A DNA stretch of 30,949 bases. Origin: DATFML01 sp964571225 (GTDB lineage Bacteria > Pseudomonadota > Gammaproteobacteria > DATFLG01). The translations under genes were made by a program, and so were the position numbers. The DNA is taken from positions 1 to 30,949 of the forward strand of contig CAZNBB010000037.1 of the NCBI GenBank assembly GCA_964571225.1, read 5' to 3'. The notes below the pieces were generated by a model. The model did not search any database. It was not told where the DNA came from and was given only the letters and a program-made list of their open reading frames with translations. Each line of letters opens with the position of its first letter. Position 1 is the first letter of the stretch. Shown here piece by piece: positions 9,466 to 17,646 of the stretch.

Positions 9466-10539
9466 GTGAGCGGGGACCGGAAGGCGTACAAAGGCCGAGG
9501 ATCGGTGAGCAATCCGGATTGCCGTTATGACGCTTACAGGCGCGAGGCGGCGGATGACGGTTGGCCAGAGGACGACGACGCGCCCCCTGCACCGGCAACG
9601 ACCGTGTCGGTGGACGCGACCCGAACCATCATTGCCCGGAACAGCTCGCCGGATGTTCCGTTCGAGCAATCCATCAATCCCTACCGGGGTTGCGAGCACG
9701 GCTGCATCTACTGCTTCGCGCGCCCGACTCACGCCTATCTCGGTCTGTCCCCCGGCCTGGACTTCGAGACGCGCCTGTTCTGCAAGCCGGATGCCCCTCG
9801 CCTTTTGCAGGGCGAGCTCGATCGGGCCGGCTACCAATGCCGGGTGCTGGCGCTGGGGGCCAACACCGACTGCTATCAACCCGTCGAGCGAAAGTGGCAG
9901 ATCACCCGCGGGATTCTGGAAACGCTCGCTGCCCATCGCCATCCGGTCACCATCGTCACCAAGTCGGCGTTGGTGGAAAGGGACATGGATCTGCTCGCGC
10001 CCATGGCCGAAAGCGGGCTGGTGCAGGTCAACGTGTCCGTCACGACGTTGGATCCCGCCCTGGCCCGTCGCCTGGAGCCCAGGGCTGCCGCCCCCCATCG
10101 GCGCCTGCAGACCATTGAGCACCTGGCCCGGGCCGGCATTCCCACCGGCGTGCTGGTAGCGCCGATCATTCCGGTGTTGACCGACGGTGAACTGGAAACG
10201 ATTCTGCAGTCGGCCGCGGATGGGGGCGCCGGTTTCGCCGGCTATGTCCTGCTGAGGCTTCCGCTGGAAGTCAAGGACCTGTTCAAGGAATGGTTGCAGG
10301 CCAATGCGCCGCTGAAGGCCGATCATGTGATGGGGCAGGTACGGGAGGCACGCCAGGGACGGGAGAACGACGCCCGTTTCGGCGCGCGCATGCGGGGCAA
10401 TGGCGCCTACGCAGACCTGATCGGCCGGCGCTTCGATGTGGCGCGTCGCCGGTTGGGGCTGGCTTCGTCAGGTCCCGCGCTGCGTACGGATCTGTTTTGT
10501 CGGCCGGCCCGCAGCGGAGACCAGTTGACTCTGCTGTAG
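9466..10539 (+). CDS. PA0069-family radical SAM protein
   Basis: This 357-residue protein is a radical SAM enzyme of the PA0069/SplB-like group. The [4Fe-4S] cluster motif is CX3CX2C with C76, C80 and C83, in NPYRGCEHGCIYCFARPTH. LALGANTDCYQPVERKW and TIVTKSALVERD follow, and GVLVAPIIPVLTD is the late barrel strand typical of the group. An N-terminal KGRGSVSNP-like segment (about 9-17) is also characteristic. Family members are related to spore photoproduct lyase, but no substrate has been established for this branch as far as I know, so none is claimed. The start is a GTG with GGGAGG six bases upstream. It ends nine bases from the convergent ccoQ gene. Confidence 0.92.
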   Translation: MSGDRKAYKGRGSVSNPDCRYDAYRREAADDGWPEDDDAPPAPATTVSVDATRTIIARNSSPDVPFEQSINPYRGCEHGCIYCFARPTHAYLGLSPGLDFETRLFCKPDAPRLLQGELDRAGYQCRVLALGANTDCYQPVERKWQITRGILETLAAHRHPVTIVTKSALVERDMDLLAPMAESGLVQVNVSVTTLDPALARRLEPRAAAPHRRLQTIEHLARAGIPTGVLVAPIIPVLTDGELETILQSAADGGAGFAGYVLLRLPLEVKDLFKEWLQANAPLKADHVMGQVREARQGRENDARFGARMRGNGAYADLIGRRFDVARRRLGLASSGPALRTDLFCRPARSGDQLTLL

Positions 10540-10548
10540 CCGCTTCAG

Positions 10549-10737
10549 TCAGTCCTGTTTTCTGCCGCTCTCGCGATCCCGTTCGTCGTCTTCGAACGGC
10601 AGCTGGGCGTCCTGGCGATACTTGCGCTTGCGGCCCGGCCAGAAAACATAGATCAGCACTACGATAAACGCGACCGGCAGGCCGAACAGCCACAGGTAAT
10701 GGAGGAAGGTTTCGAAAGCATGGCTGGGATCTGACAT
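10549..10737 (-). CDS. ccoQ: CcoQ/FixQ-like cbb3 oxidase small subunit
   Basis: This 62-residue protein has one membrane span (about 14-34), followed by FWPGRKRKY and then the acidic QLPFEDDE. A single span followed by FWP, a basic run and LPFED is the signature of CcoQ, the small subunit (subunit IV/component 3) that stabilises cbb3-type cytochrome c oxidase. In most genomes ccoQ lies inside ccoNOQP; here no ccoN, O or P gene adjoins it. It stands alone between the convergent radical SAM gene and an MFS gene transcribed in the same direction. The predicted topology is N-out, with the basic tail in the cytoplasm. GAGG lies upstream of the ATG. A small unrelated membrane protein is possible, but the motif match is good. 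Confidence 0.8.
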   Translation of the reverse strand: MSDPSHAFETFLHYLWLFGLPVAFIVVLIYVFWPGRKRKYRQDAQLPFEDDERDRESGRKQD

Positions 10738-10817
10738 CGGGGGGCCTCGGATTCGCCGGTGCGTTAACGAAAATTATACCTTACCGGAGCCTTTCCATGC
10801 AGTGGCGTCACCGCCAT

Positions 10818-11984
10818 TCAGACCCGCAGTTTCAGCAACACCATGGCGGCTGCGGCCAGCACGGCCCCATAGAGGAAGGTCGCGGCCGGATGGAAGTCCC
10901 ACAGAGCGCCCGCCACCAGGCCGGCGGGCAGCGCCGCGATACTGGTGGCCATGTGATAGGTGCCCAGGGCCGTTCCCCGGCGGGCGGGGTCGGCCAGGTC
11001 GGAGACGTAGGCTCGCTCGGTGGCTTCCACCAGTGCGTAGCTGAGGCCGAACAGAATGAACAGCAGGGTGAACGCCGCCAGGGATCCGGCTGCCGTGAAG
11101 CCGACGCAGACCAACGCGAACAGCCCATAGCCCATGAGTAAGACATTCTTGCGGCCGATCCGGTCGGAGAGGATGCCGGCGGGCAGGGCGAACAGGGTAA
11201 AGGACAAATTGTACAGACCATAAAGAGCAATGGGGGCGCCGACGGCGAGTCTGCCGGAAAATGCGCTCTCGCTGCGAAGAACGAAGAACATGTAGCTGAA
11301 ATTGGCCAGCGCAAACAAGAAGGCGACCAACGTAAATCGGCGCAACCGCGGCGGAAGGTTGCTGAAGGCCATGGCCGCAGACGCGACCGACGGCGGATGT
11401 TGCCTCCGCTCCCGCACGAACAACAGAGGAACCAGCGACAGGAACCCGATGGTGCCGGCCGCCATGAAGATATGCTCGAATCCGAGCCCGAGGTTCCAGT
11501 ACATGACGAAGGCGATCGCCGTGCCAAGTACGGCGCCTGCGCTGTCCATGGCCCGGTGGATCCCGAAGCCGCGTCCGCGGCGTGTCTGGGACGTCGAGGC
11601 GGCCAACAAGGCGTCGCGGGGAGCGGAGCGAACCCCCTTTCCGAACCGTTCAGCCATCCGCAGTCCGAGCACCTGGGGCCAGGAAGTCGCGAAGGCGAAA
11701 AGGAACTTGGCCGCCGACGACACCAGATAGCCGACGAACACAAAGCCCTTGCGGGAACTCGTCCGGTCGGAAAGGTGGCCGGAGTACAGCTTTAACAGGC
11801 TGGCCACACTGTCGCTGGCGCCGGATATCAGTCCCACGATGAACCCGCCCCCGCCAAGTTGGGTGATCAGCAGTGGAAGCAGCGGAAGGATGATCTTGCT
11901 GGAGGTGTCATTGATGAAGCTCACCAGACCCAGCATGACGATATTGAGCCGGCCGGTGGCTCCATCTTGGGGGGAAGTCGTCAT
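10818..11984 (-). CDS. MFS transporter
   Basis: This 388-residue protein has about twelve hydrophobic segments and the loop motifs of the major facilitator superfamily: GHLSDRTSSRKG between segments 2 and 3 and ILSDRIGRKN in the second half. It also carries FGKGVRSAPRDALLAAST, found in a branch of MFS exporters of unassigned substrate. The first span begins near LNIVMLGLVSFINDTSS. The frame remains open to a TTG at 12023, but the ATG at 11984 gives a sensible short cytoplasmic N-terminus. No good Shine-Dalgarno marks either start. It is divergent from the lipoprotein gene. Export of a small molecule by proton antiport is the family expectation; the substrate cannot be told. Confidence 0.88.
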   Translation of the reverse strand: MTTSPQDGATGRLNIVMLGLVSFINDTSSKIILPLLPLLITQLGGGGFIVGLISGASDSVASLLKLYSGHLSDRTSSRKGFVFVGYLVSSAAKFLFAFATSWPQVLGLRMAERFGKGVRSAPRDALLAASTSQTRRGRGFGIHRAMDSAGAVLGTAIAFVMYWNLGLGFEHIFMAAGTIGFLSLVPLLFVRERRQHPPSVASAAMAFSNLPPRLRRFTLVAFLFALANFSYMFFVLRSESAFSGRLAVGAPIALYGLYNLSFTLFALPAGILSDRIGRKNVLLMGYGLFALVCVGFTAAGSLAAFTLLFILFGLSYALVEATERAYVSDLADPARRGTALGTYHMATSIAALPAGLVAGALWDFHPAATFLYGAVLAAAAMVLLKLRV

Positions 11985-12173
11985 GGTCGGGTTGCGGGCT
12001 CCGCGGGCAGATAGTGCCGTCAACAGGAAGTGTCGGTGAACGAAGCCATGGACTCAAGGCAAGGGAAGCCGATCCGTCCGTCGCACTTGCCCTGAGGACC
12101 AAGCTGGGCTACGGTCCCGCTCGGACCCCCCGGCGGCCGGCGGGGTCGGCGCAAATGAAAAGGGGGGGACCGA

Positions 12174-12689
12174 ATGAGAGTTACGGCTCGCGGATTGGCC
12201 GCTGCGGCAATGGTTGCGGCGTTGTTGGGCTTGTCGGGGTGTGCCGGTCTCGTCACCCACAAGAAGACGATATCAATCAGCTCCAAGCCGAGCGGCGCGG
12301 CCGTATATGCCAACGGGGCCAAGGTGGGCGAGACGCCGCTGGCTATCGTGCCGGATCAGGTGTTCCCGCCGCGCTTTGTCGGCATGTCTTACCGTGCTGC
12401 GGGCACTCTGGCGATCCGCAAGGCAGGCTGCGAGGAGTACACCCGCCAGGTCAACGATTACGTGTTGTCCAAGGACATACATGTGCAGCTGAAATGCGAT
12501 CCGAACTATCATCCGCCGGCGGCCCAGGCGTCTCCCGGGGTATCGTCTGCGAGCGGCAAGCCGGGACCTGGAACGAGCGACAAAAGTATCGCGTTTCGTC
12601 TTCGCCGGCTGGAAGCGCTGCATAAGGACGGACTGATCACCGACCAGGAATACCACGCCATCCGCAAGCGCATCCTGAGTGGGCTCTGA
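12174..12689 (+). CDS. Lipoprotein with PEGA-like and SHOCT-like domains
   Basis: This 171-residue protein begins with a lipoprotein signal: a basic N-terminus, a hydrophobic core and the lipobox LSGC with lipidated C23. Residues 31-60 (TISISSKPSGAAVYANGAKV, then GETPL) match the PEGA-type beta-domain seen in surface-layer and envelope proteins. Two further cysteines (C82 and C109 by count) could form a disulfide in the periplasm. A Pro/Ser/Gly-rich linker leads to a C-terminal helix pair RLRRLEALHKDGLITDQEY, which has the SHOCT pattern (leucine zipper-like, then GLITxxEY). The residue after C23 is Ala, not Asp, which favours outer-membrane sorting. AGGGGGGGA lies upstream of the ATG. The function is unknown. 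Confidence 0.8.
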   Translation: MRVTARGLAAAAMVAALLGLSGCAGLVTHKKTISISSKPSGAAVYANGAKVGETPLAIVPDQVFPPRFVGMSYRAAGTLAIRKAGCEEYTRQVNDYVLSKDIHVQLKCDPNYHPPAAQASPGVSSASGKPGPGTSDKSIAFRLRRLEALHKDGLITDQEYHAIRKRILSGL

Positions 12690-12820
12690 TGACCTTCGGG
12701 CCATGACGACTGGTGCCAGGGCGGCGCTGCGCTGGGGTGGACGAACCGACCGCGGCCCGGCCGATCGGTCTGCAGGTGAGGCCGTGGTCGGGCCCGGCGA
12801 CCCGCCCCCCGAACGGCCCA

Positions 12821-14359
12821 TCACTGCTGATTGGTTGGCATTCGGGGCATCAGCTTGGCAACGGCGCCGCCGTCGGTGCTGATGCGGCCCTGGGCGATCT
12901 TCAACGCGCAGCTCAGCTGGCGACCCTGCTGCTGCAGCAGGTGCTGCTGGATCAGGTTCGTGATGTGGCGTTTCGATAGCTCCGAAACCCTACGGTTGAC
13001 CACGGCGGGGTCGGTGGGCACGGAAGGGTCGACGGCGGCCCGCGCGGCGTATTCTCTATCCATGTAGACCCCGACGATGGACTTCACCAGCCCTTCGGGC
13101 GCCGTCAGGGTTCCCTCGCCCGACAGGCCGGGGAACGAAATTCCTGCCACCGGCTTGCTTTCGGGGTTGTAGCTGAGAGCGAACCGCCCGTCGATGCTCC
13201 CACCCTGCAGGCTCATTCGCAAGTCGTTGACCGTCACCGACAATGGTGGATGGGAATCCTCGGTGGGCGTCGTCCGGGCCTCGGCGGACGGGGCTGAAGG
13301 CGCGGCGGCTGCCGTTCCGATGATGCGCCGCACCAGGCGTTGCAGGGTGGCGTCGTTCAGGTGAGTGATCGTCACTTGCGCGTCCAACTTGCGGATCGCG
13401 GTGCCGTCCAGAAGGATGCGACGCATTTGCCATCGGCTCCGGGCGAGGCTGGAATCCCCGTCCGGTCCGGTCGTTGCAGCCATCCCTGCCGACTCGATTC
13501 GCAGTCCGCTGGAAGGACTTCCGTTCGCGGCCTGCATGGCTATTCCCTGTACGAGAATCTGTTGCCGCCCCCGCCAGCGTCCGTGCTCGTCGCGATCGGC
13601 CCGGCCGGCGCCGGTGGCGCTCAGCAGGCGCAGTTTGCCGAACGGTCCCGAGACCCGGATACCGCCGCTGTCCAAAGCCAGTTCGTAGTGGCTCAGGTCG
13701 GGCGCAGTGATCAGCGAGCCGGCCAGCCCGTCCCATGACAGGCTCAGCAGTTCCCCGTCACCGTCGAAGCCCGCAGGCAGTGTGCCCCTGGGAATCTGCA
13801 GTTCCGTGTCGGTGGCACCGGTAAAGTCGACGCGGGTCTGCGCCATGAAGGGCACCCCGTTGGGGAACAGGTTGCGCAGGGGCCGCATCAAACGGGGCGA
13901 CAGGTCGAGCTGGGTGCTGACCAGAGCCACGCCGAACGACAGCCCGCCGTGCCGGGGGAAAAGCAGAGGTCCATGCTGTATGTGATGGTCGAAGGTGATG
14001 TCCAGCGGGCGCCCACCGGTGTCGATACCCAGTGTCGAGCGCAGCCAGCGGCTGTTGATGGACAGTTCGGTCACGGCATCCGAGGCGAACCAGCCTCGGT
14101 GATAGCTGCGCTCGATGGTCCGGCACACCCCCGGCTCGGCGATCAGGCCGATCAGGCGCTGGTACGCCTCCTGTGCATGTACCGCACTGTAGTGAGCGAC
14201 GGTCAGCATCGCTGCGATCAGTGCAGCAACGGAAATGGCGAGGGCTGTGAGGAGGCGCTTGCGGGCCCGGCGGCGGCGTTTGGAATAGCGGCTGCGCCTG
14301 CCAGAACGCTGAGCGCCGGATCGGGGTTTCACTGGCAGCTGACCGACGGCCTGGTTCAT
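12821..14359 (-). CDS. YdgA/DUF945 family protein
   Basis: This 512-residue protein has a very basic N-terminus (many Arg/Lys in residues 12-35), one membrane span (about 36-58), and a long extracytoplasmic part made of repeated beta-strand-rich segments. The pattern GPLLFPRHGGLSFG (about 129-142), the late block LSYNPESKPVAGISF and the overall size fit the DUF945/YdgA family of inner-membrane-anchored periplasmic proteins. Their role is unclear. A low-complexity Ala/Pro/Ser linker (about 349-368) separates two halves. It converges with the lipoprotein gene. No partner gene is visible on its strand. Confidence 0.8.
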   Translation of the reverse strand: MNQAVGQLPVKPRSGAQRSGRRSRYSKRRRRARKRLLTALAISVAALIAAMLTVAHYSAVHAQEAYQRLIGLIAEPGVCRTIERSYHRGWFASDAVTELSINSRWLRSTLGIDTGGRPLDITFDHHIQHGPLLFPRHGGLSFGVALVSTQLDLSPRLMRPLRNLFPNGVPFMAQTRVDFTGATDTELQIPRGTLPAGFDGDGELLSLSWDGLAGSLITAPDLSHYELALDSGGIRVSGPFGKLRLLSATGAGRADRDEHGRWRGRQQILVQGIAMQAANGSPSSGLRIESAGMAATTGPDGDSSLARSRWQMRRILLDGTAIRKLDAQVTITHLNDATLQRLVRRIIGTAAAAPSAPSAEARTTPTEDSHPPLSVTVNDLRMSLQGGSIDGRFALSYNPESKPVAGISFPGLSGEGTLTAPEGLVKSIVGVYMDREYAARAAVDPSVPTDPAVVNRRVSELSKRHITNLIQQHLLQQQGRQLSCALKIAQGRISTDGGAVAKLMPRMPTNQQ

Positions 14360-15159
14360 GGGCGCACGGCGCTTGGTGTGTGATCAGCCTGGAAGAATGC
14401 TTGCTTCATCTGTCTCAGACCTGATGGGGCGGGTGGTCTGCCAGCCGCCCGTTGCGCCGGTCAGCGACCAGCCGAGGCATAATCAGTGCTGCCGCGCGTG
14501 TCCCGGTGGCGATACAAAGTCTATGCCATCAGGCAATTTTCTTTCAGTTTCATGGCATTGTCATCTTCGCTCGCGATATCGCCGATAGCGGTGTAAAAAT
14601 TGCTGACAAGCGGTGATAATGCACGCTCGTCAGCCCACGCACCAGGTCCCGGTACGGATCTGCCGAGAATCCATCTTCAGAAAATATTGACATAGGGTCG
14701 TCGGCCTTTGGGTACTCTGGTAATCGCCCAATTCCAATAAAAAATACAAGGAATAATGGAAATGTCTCAACGCCAGCCGTTTGCGCTGCGCCGGTACGGA
14801 CGCAGCGACTGTCCTGCACCGCGGATTTTATCGTTCCGAGCCTCCATGTCCTGTGCCGACCGCTTAGGTAGCGGCCTGCACGGGTACCGGAAATGTGGGG
14901 TGCAATCAGGACCCCATGGTCGCCGGCACCGCCGCACCTCGGCATCCGATCCCGCTCGGCGCCTTGTCTCCATGGATTGCCTGTAGGGACAGCCGCCGGG
15001 CCGCCGTGATCTCCGCGACACCGGGTTCGGCGCCCGCCAGCCAGGCAGCGCCGCTGCGCATTGCAGCGTGTGCCGTCGTCGCGAACGGGTCCGTTCCGGC
15101 GGTCAACTCGCCGCAACACCAAAACAACACCGAGACCTATTGGGAGCATCGCTGCAGGC
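14360..15159. other. 800-base non-coding stretch with hairpins and an AT-rich core
   Basis: No convincing gene is seen here. Bases 14525-14760 are clearly AT-richer than their neighbours and must hold the promoter of the minus-strand DUF945 gene and probably one for the response regulator. A consensus -35 TTGACA sits at 14687-14692 on the plus strand, but the -10 is poor (TACTCT at 14713-14718, spacing 20). Downstream are three hairpins: 14784-14807 (7-bp perfect stem CGCTGCG/CGCAGCG with a further 3-bp stem inside), 14860-14874 (CCGCT/AGCGG) and 14896-14916 (TGGGGT/ACCCCA). They would lie in a long leader of the response regulator mRNA. A 47-codon minus-strand frame (14693-14550) has no Shine-Dalgarno and was not called. 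Confidence 0.4.
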
Positions 15160-15795
15160 ATGTCTGGTCCGCACATCCTGATTGTTGACGACCACGCGAT
15201 CGTTCGGGAAGGCCTGAAATTCCTGCTGACGGCCCAGCTGGGTTCAGCGCATATTGGCGAGGCGCAGTCCGGCGAGGAAGCGATCGGCCTGCTGCACCGA
15301 GGCGACTGGGACATCGTCCTGCTGGATGTTTCGCTGCCGGGGCGGAGCGGGATCGACGTCCTGCACAAGATAAAGAGTGCGGGGCTGGCGGTGCCGGTGC
15401 TGATGCTCAGCATGCATCCGGAAGAGCAGTATGCGTTGCGTGCGATACGTGCCGGCGCGGCCGGTTACATGACCAAGGAATCGGCGCCCATGGAGTTGGT
15501 GGCGGCAGTTCGCAAGGTGGTACGCGGGGGACGCTATGTCAGCGCGTCCTTGGCAGAGCGGCTCGCCCAGGAATTGGAAAGACCTGCCGCGGGGCTGCCC
15601 CACGAGCGCCTGTCCGACCGTGAGTTCGATGTATTGCGGATGATCGCCTCGGGGATGACGGTATCGGAGATCGCCGAGAAGGTTTCATTGAGCGTCAAGA
15701 CCATCAGCACCTACCGCGCCAGACTGCTGCTGAAAATGGGCATGAAAAACAACGCCGAACTGACCCACTACGCGCTGACACACGGCATCGTCTAG
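15160..15795 (+). CDS. NarL/FixJ-type response regulator (orphan)
   Basis: This 211-residue two-domain regulator has an N-terminal receiver with acidic D10-D11, phospho-acceptor D56 (VLLDVSLPG) and the lysine of YMTKESAP. A LuxR-type helix-turn-helix follows at about 147-207 (LSDREFDVLRMIASGMTVSEIAEKVSLSVKTISTYRARLL). It should bind DNA as a phosphorylated dimer. No histidine kinase gene is adjacent, so the partner is unknown. The frame is open upstream to 15061, but the ATG at 15160 gives the normal start (MSGPHILIVDDH). GGGAG 13 bases upstream is a weakly placed ribosome site. The chemotaxis operon starts 215 bases downstream on the same strand; it may be a target, but nothing in the sequence proves it. 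Confidence 0.92.
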   Translation: MSGPHILIVDDHAIVREGLKFLLTAQLGSAHIGEAQSGEEAIGLLHRGDWDIVLLDVSLPGRSGIDVLHKIKSAGLAVPVLMLSMHPEEQYALRAIRAGAAGYMTKESAPMELVAAVRKVVRGGRYVSASLAERLAQELERPAAGLPHERLSDREFDVLRMIASGMTVSEIAEKVSLSVKTISTYRARLLLKMGMKNNAELTHYALTHGIV

Positions 15796-16010
15796 TCCAC
15801 GCACCACCCTTCTGTCGTGGCCTCTCCATGACCGCGCACGCTCCCAATAGTTAGAAATCTTTACGTTTTCTGTAAGAGCAACACCGACGCAACGGCGCGC
15901 CGCAGTCCGACTCCAGTAGCGGACAAATACCGATGCGCAGGGCACCGTCGCGGCCGAAACAGTCCTCGTAGGAACACTGAACCGACCAGTCGTTGAGGAC
16001 AGCCATCTTT

Positions 16011-17249
16011 ATGGATCAGGAGAAACACAAAGGGGGTACGGTCCCGGAGCCTGCACCCTACTATGCCCGGGCTACCCGCGAAGCCACCCTGTACACGTTG
16101 CTGCTCGGTGGGCTCGCCCTGGTTGCACTTCAGGTCGCGACCACTCCCCCCTGGAACACCGGCGCCTCGCTCCTGATAGTCCTGGCAGCGGTGTCGGCGG
16201 CCGTTCGTCATCGCGTCGTGATGAAGCGCGCCGGCGACCACCTGGGGCGTCAAATCCGACTTGACGCCGAGCGCCGCGGCCAACTCGTGAGCGCCGCGAA
16301 CAGGCGTGAACTGGATCAGGTGGGAACAGTTGTGCTGCCGATCTGGTCCAGGCAGGTGGATTCGGCCCGCTCGCACTTCGACGCCAGCACCACCGACTTG
16401 TCCGCCCAGTTTGCGGCCCTTGTGGAACGGCTGGACTCCACGGTCACTACCTCGATGCAGGTGGCCGGAGGGGAAGACGCCGGGGCCGGTGGCGTTTCCG
16501 CCACGTTCGCACAAAGTCGTGGACAGCTCACCGGCGTGGTTGACGCCCTGCGCAACTCCGTCGCCGCACGTGAACCGGTACTCGAACAGGTCCGCCTTCT
16601 GACTGACTTTGCCAACGATCTTCGCTCCATGGCGGATAACGTCACTGAAATTGCCAGCAAGACCAATCTGCTGGCCCTCAACGCATCCATCGAGGCGGCG
16701 CGCGCCGGAGAGAACGGGCGCGGCTTCGCTGTCGTGGCCACCGAGGTGCGCGAGTTGTCCATGAAGTCGGCGGAGGCGGGGAAGCGCATCGCCGACAAGG
16801 TCGATCACATCGTGACCTCCATGACCGCCACACGGGCGTTGGTTGAAGAAAACGCGGCCGACGACAACGAGGCTGTCGGCCAAACCGAAAAAGTCATCGC
16901 CCACGTGTTGACCGACCTGGAAGAGCTTACCAACGCGACCTGTGCGTCGTCCGACATGCTGCGCGCGGAAGGACGGGGAATACGCAGTGAGATAGAGGAA
17001 GTGCTGGTGTCCCTACAGGCCGGTGATCGGGTAAGCCAGATCCTGGGTCAGGTGTGTTCGAGCATCGAAGACCTGCGCAAAGAGATAGAGCGATCGAGCG
17101 ACCAGGACGCGCTGCAGGGCGCTTCGATCGAGCTCGAGGCGTTCCTGGAACGCATGAAAACCAGCTACACGATGACCGAACAGCACCAGAACCACAGCGG
17201 GGACGGCGGTCAACAGGGCAGTGTGGACGACGCCATCACTTTCTTCTAA
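16011..17249 (+). CDS. Short MCP-like signalling protein, first gene of chemosensory operon
   Basis: This 412-residue protein has two adjacent membrane spans near the N-terminus (about 24-44 and 50-68) with only a tiny loop between them, so there is no periplasmic sensor. A signalling helix hairpin follows. Its tip, EIASKTNLLALNASIEAARAGE then GRGFAVVATEVREL (about 215-251), is the conserved kinase-contact site of chemoreceptors. After it the protein departs from a normal receptor: LQAGDRVSQILGQV (about 333-346) resembles the LQFQDRxSQIL segment of chemotaxis accessory proteins, and the chain ends VDDAITFF, acidic then aromatic. The ATG at 16011 has GAGGA upstream; an in-frame TTG at 15993 is less likely. 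CheY follows 11 bases later. It may be a cytoplasm-facing receptor or a CheY-handling protein. Confidence 0.85.
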   Translation: MDQEKHKGGTVPEPAPYYARATREATLYTLLLGGLALVALQVATTPPWNTGASLLIVLAAVSAAVRHRVVMKRAGDHLGRQIRLDAERRGQLVSAANRRELDQVGTVVLPIWSRQVDSARSHFDASTTDLSAQFAALVERLDSTVTTSMQVAGGEDAGAGGVSATFAQSRGQLTGVVDALRNSVAAREPVLEQVRLLTDFANDLRSMADNVTEIASKTNLLALNASIEAARAGENGRGFAVVATEVRELSMKSAEAGKRIADKVDHIVTSMTATRALVEENAADDNEAVGQTEKVIAHVLTDLEELTNATCASSDMLRAEGRGIRSEIEEVLVSLQAGDRVSQILGQVCSSIEDLRKEIERSSDQDALQGASIELEAFLERMKTSYTMTEQHQNHSGDGGQQGSVDDAITFF

Positions 17250-17260
17250 GGAGACAATAA

Positions 17261-17629
17261 ATGGCAAAGACGATACTTGTGGTGGACGACTCGGCATCGC
17301 TGCGCCAAGTCGTCTCCCTGACGCTGAAACGGGCAGGCTACGAAGTGATGGAAGCCGGCGACGGACGCGAAGCGCTGGGCAAGCTCGACGGTGTCCGGGT
17401 CAACCTTATCGTCAGCGACGTGAACATGCCGAACATGGACGGCATCGCGATGGTGCAGGAGATCCGCAAGGACCCCAAAAACCGCTTCACTCCCATCATC
17501 ATGTTGACCACCGAATCCCAGGACGCCGTGAAGCAGAAGGGCAAGGAGGCGGGGGTGAAGGCGTGGATGGTAAAGCCATTCAAGCCCGACCAGATGTTGA
17601 ATGCCGTCTCCAAACTGGTGGCGCCTTGA
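17261..17629 (+). CDS. cheY: Chemotaxis response regulator CheY
   Basis: This 122-residue single-domain receiver has the complete active site: D9-D10 for Mg2+, phospho-acceptor D53 in VSDVNMPNMDG, T83 (MLTTES) and K105 (MVKPF). The length is normal for CheY. It takes phosphate from CheA-P and passes the signal to an output, usually the flagellar switch. AAGGAG at 17249-17254 lies 6 bases before the ATG. It sits between the MCP-like gene and the STAS gene. The aromatic normally at the end of strand 5 (Y106 in E. coli) is W102 or shifted here, so the switch surface may differ. Confidence 0.95.
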   Translation: MAKTILVVDDSASLRQVVSLTLKRAGYEVMEAGDGREALGKLDGVRVNLIVSDVNMPNMDGIAMVQEIRKDPKNRFTPIIMLTTESQDAVKQKGKEAGVKAWMVKPFKPDQMLNAVSKLVAP

Positions 17630-17646
17630 GCGCGGGGGTGACAGAA

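Noticed and set aside
14550..14693. 47-codon minus-strand frame in the AT-rich part of the gap
   Set aside because: It has no ribosome site and no recognised homology. The AT-rich composition fits a promoter region better.
15137..15850. 11-base inverted repeat (CTATTGGGAGC / GCTCCCAATAG) flanking the response regulator
   Set aside because: Eleven-base pairs at this distance are expected by chance in a window of this size, and no other sign of a mobile element is present.
15796..16010. Search for a sigma28, sigma54 or sigma70 promoter of the chemosensory operon
   Set aside because: There is an AT-rich patch at 15848-15882, but no element matches a consensus well enough to call.
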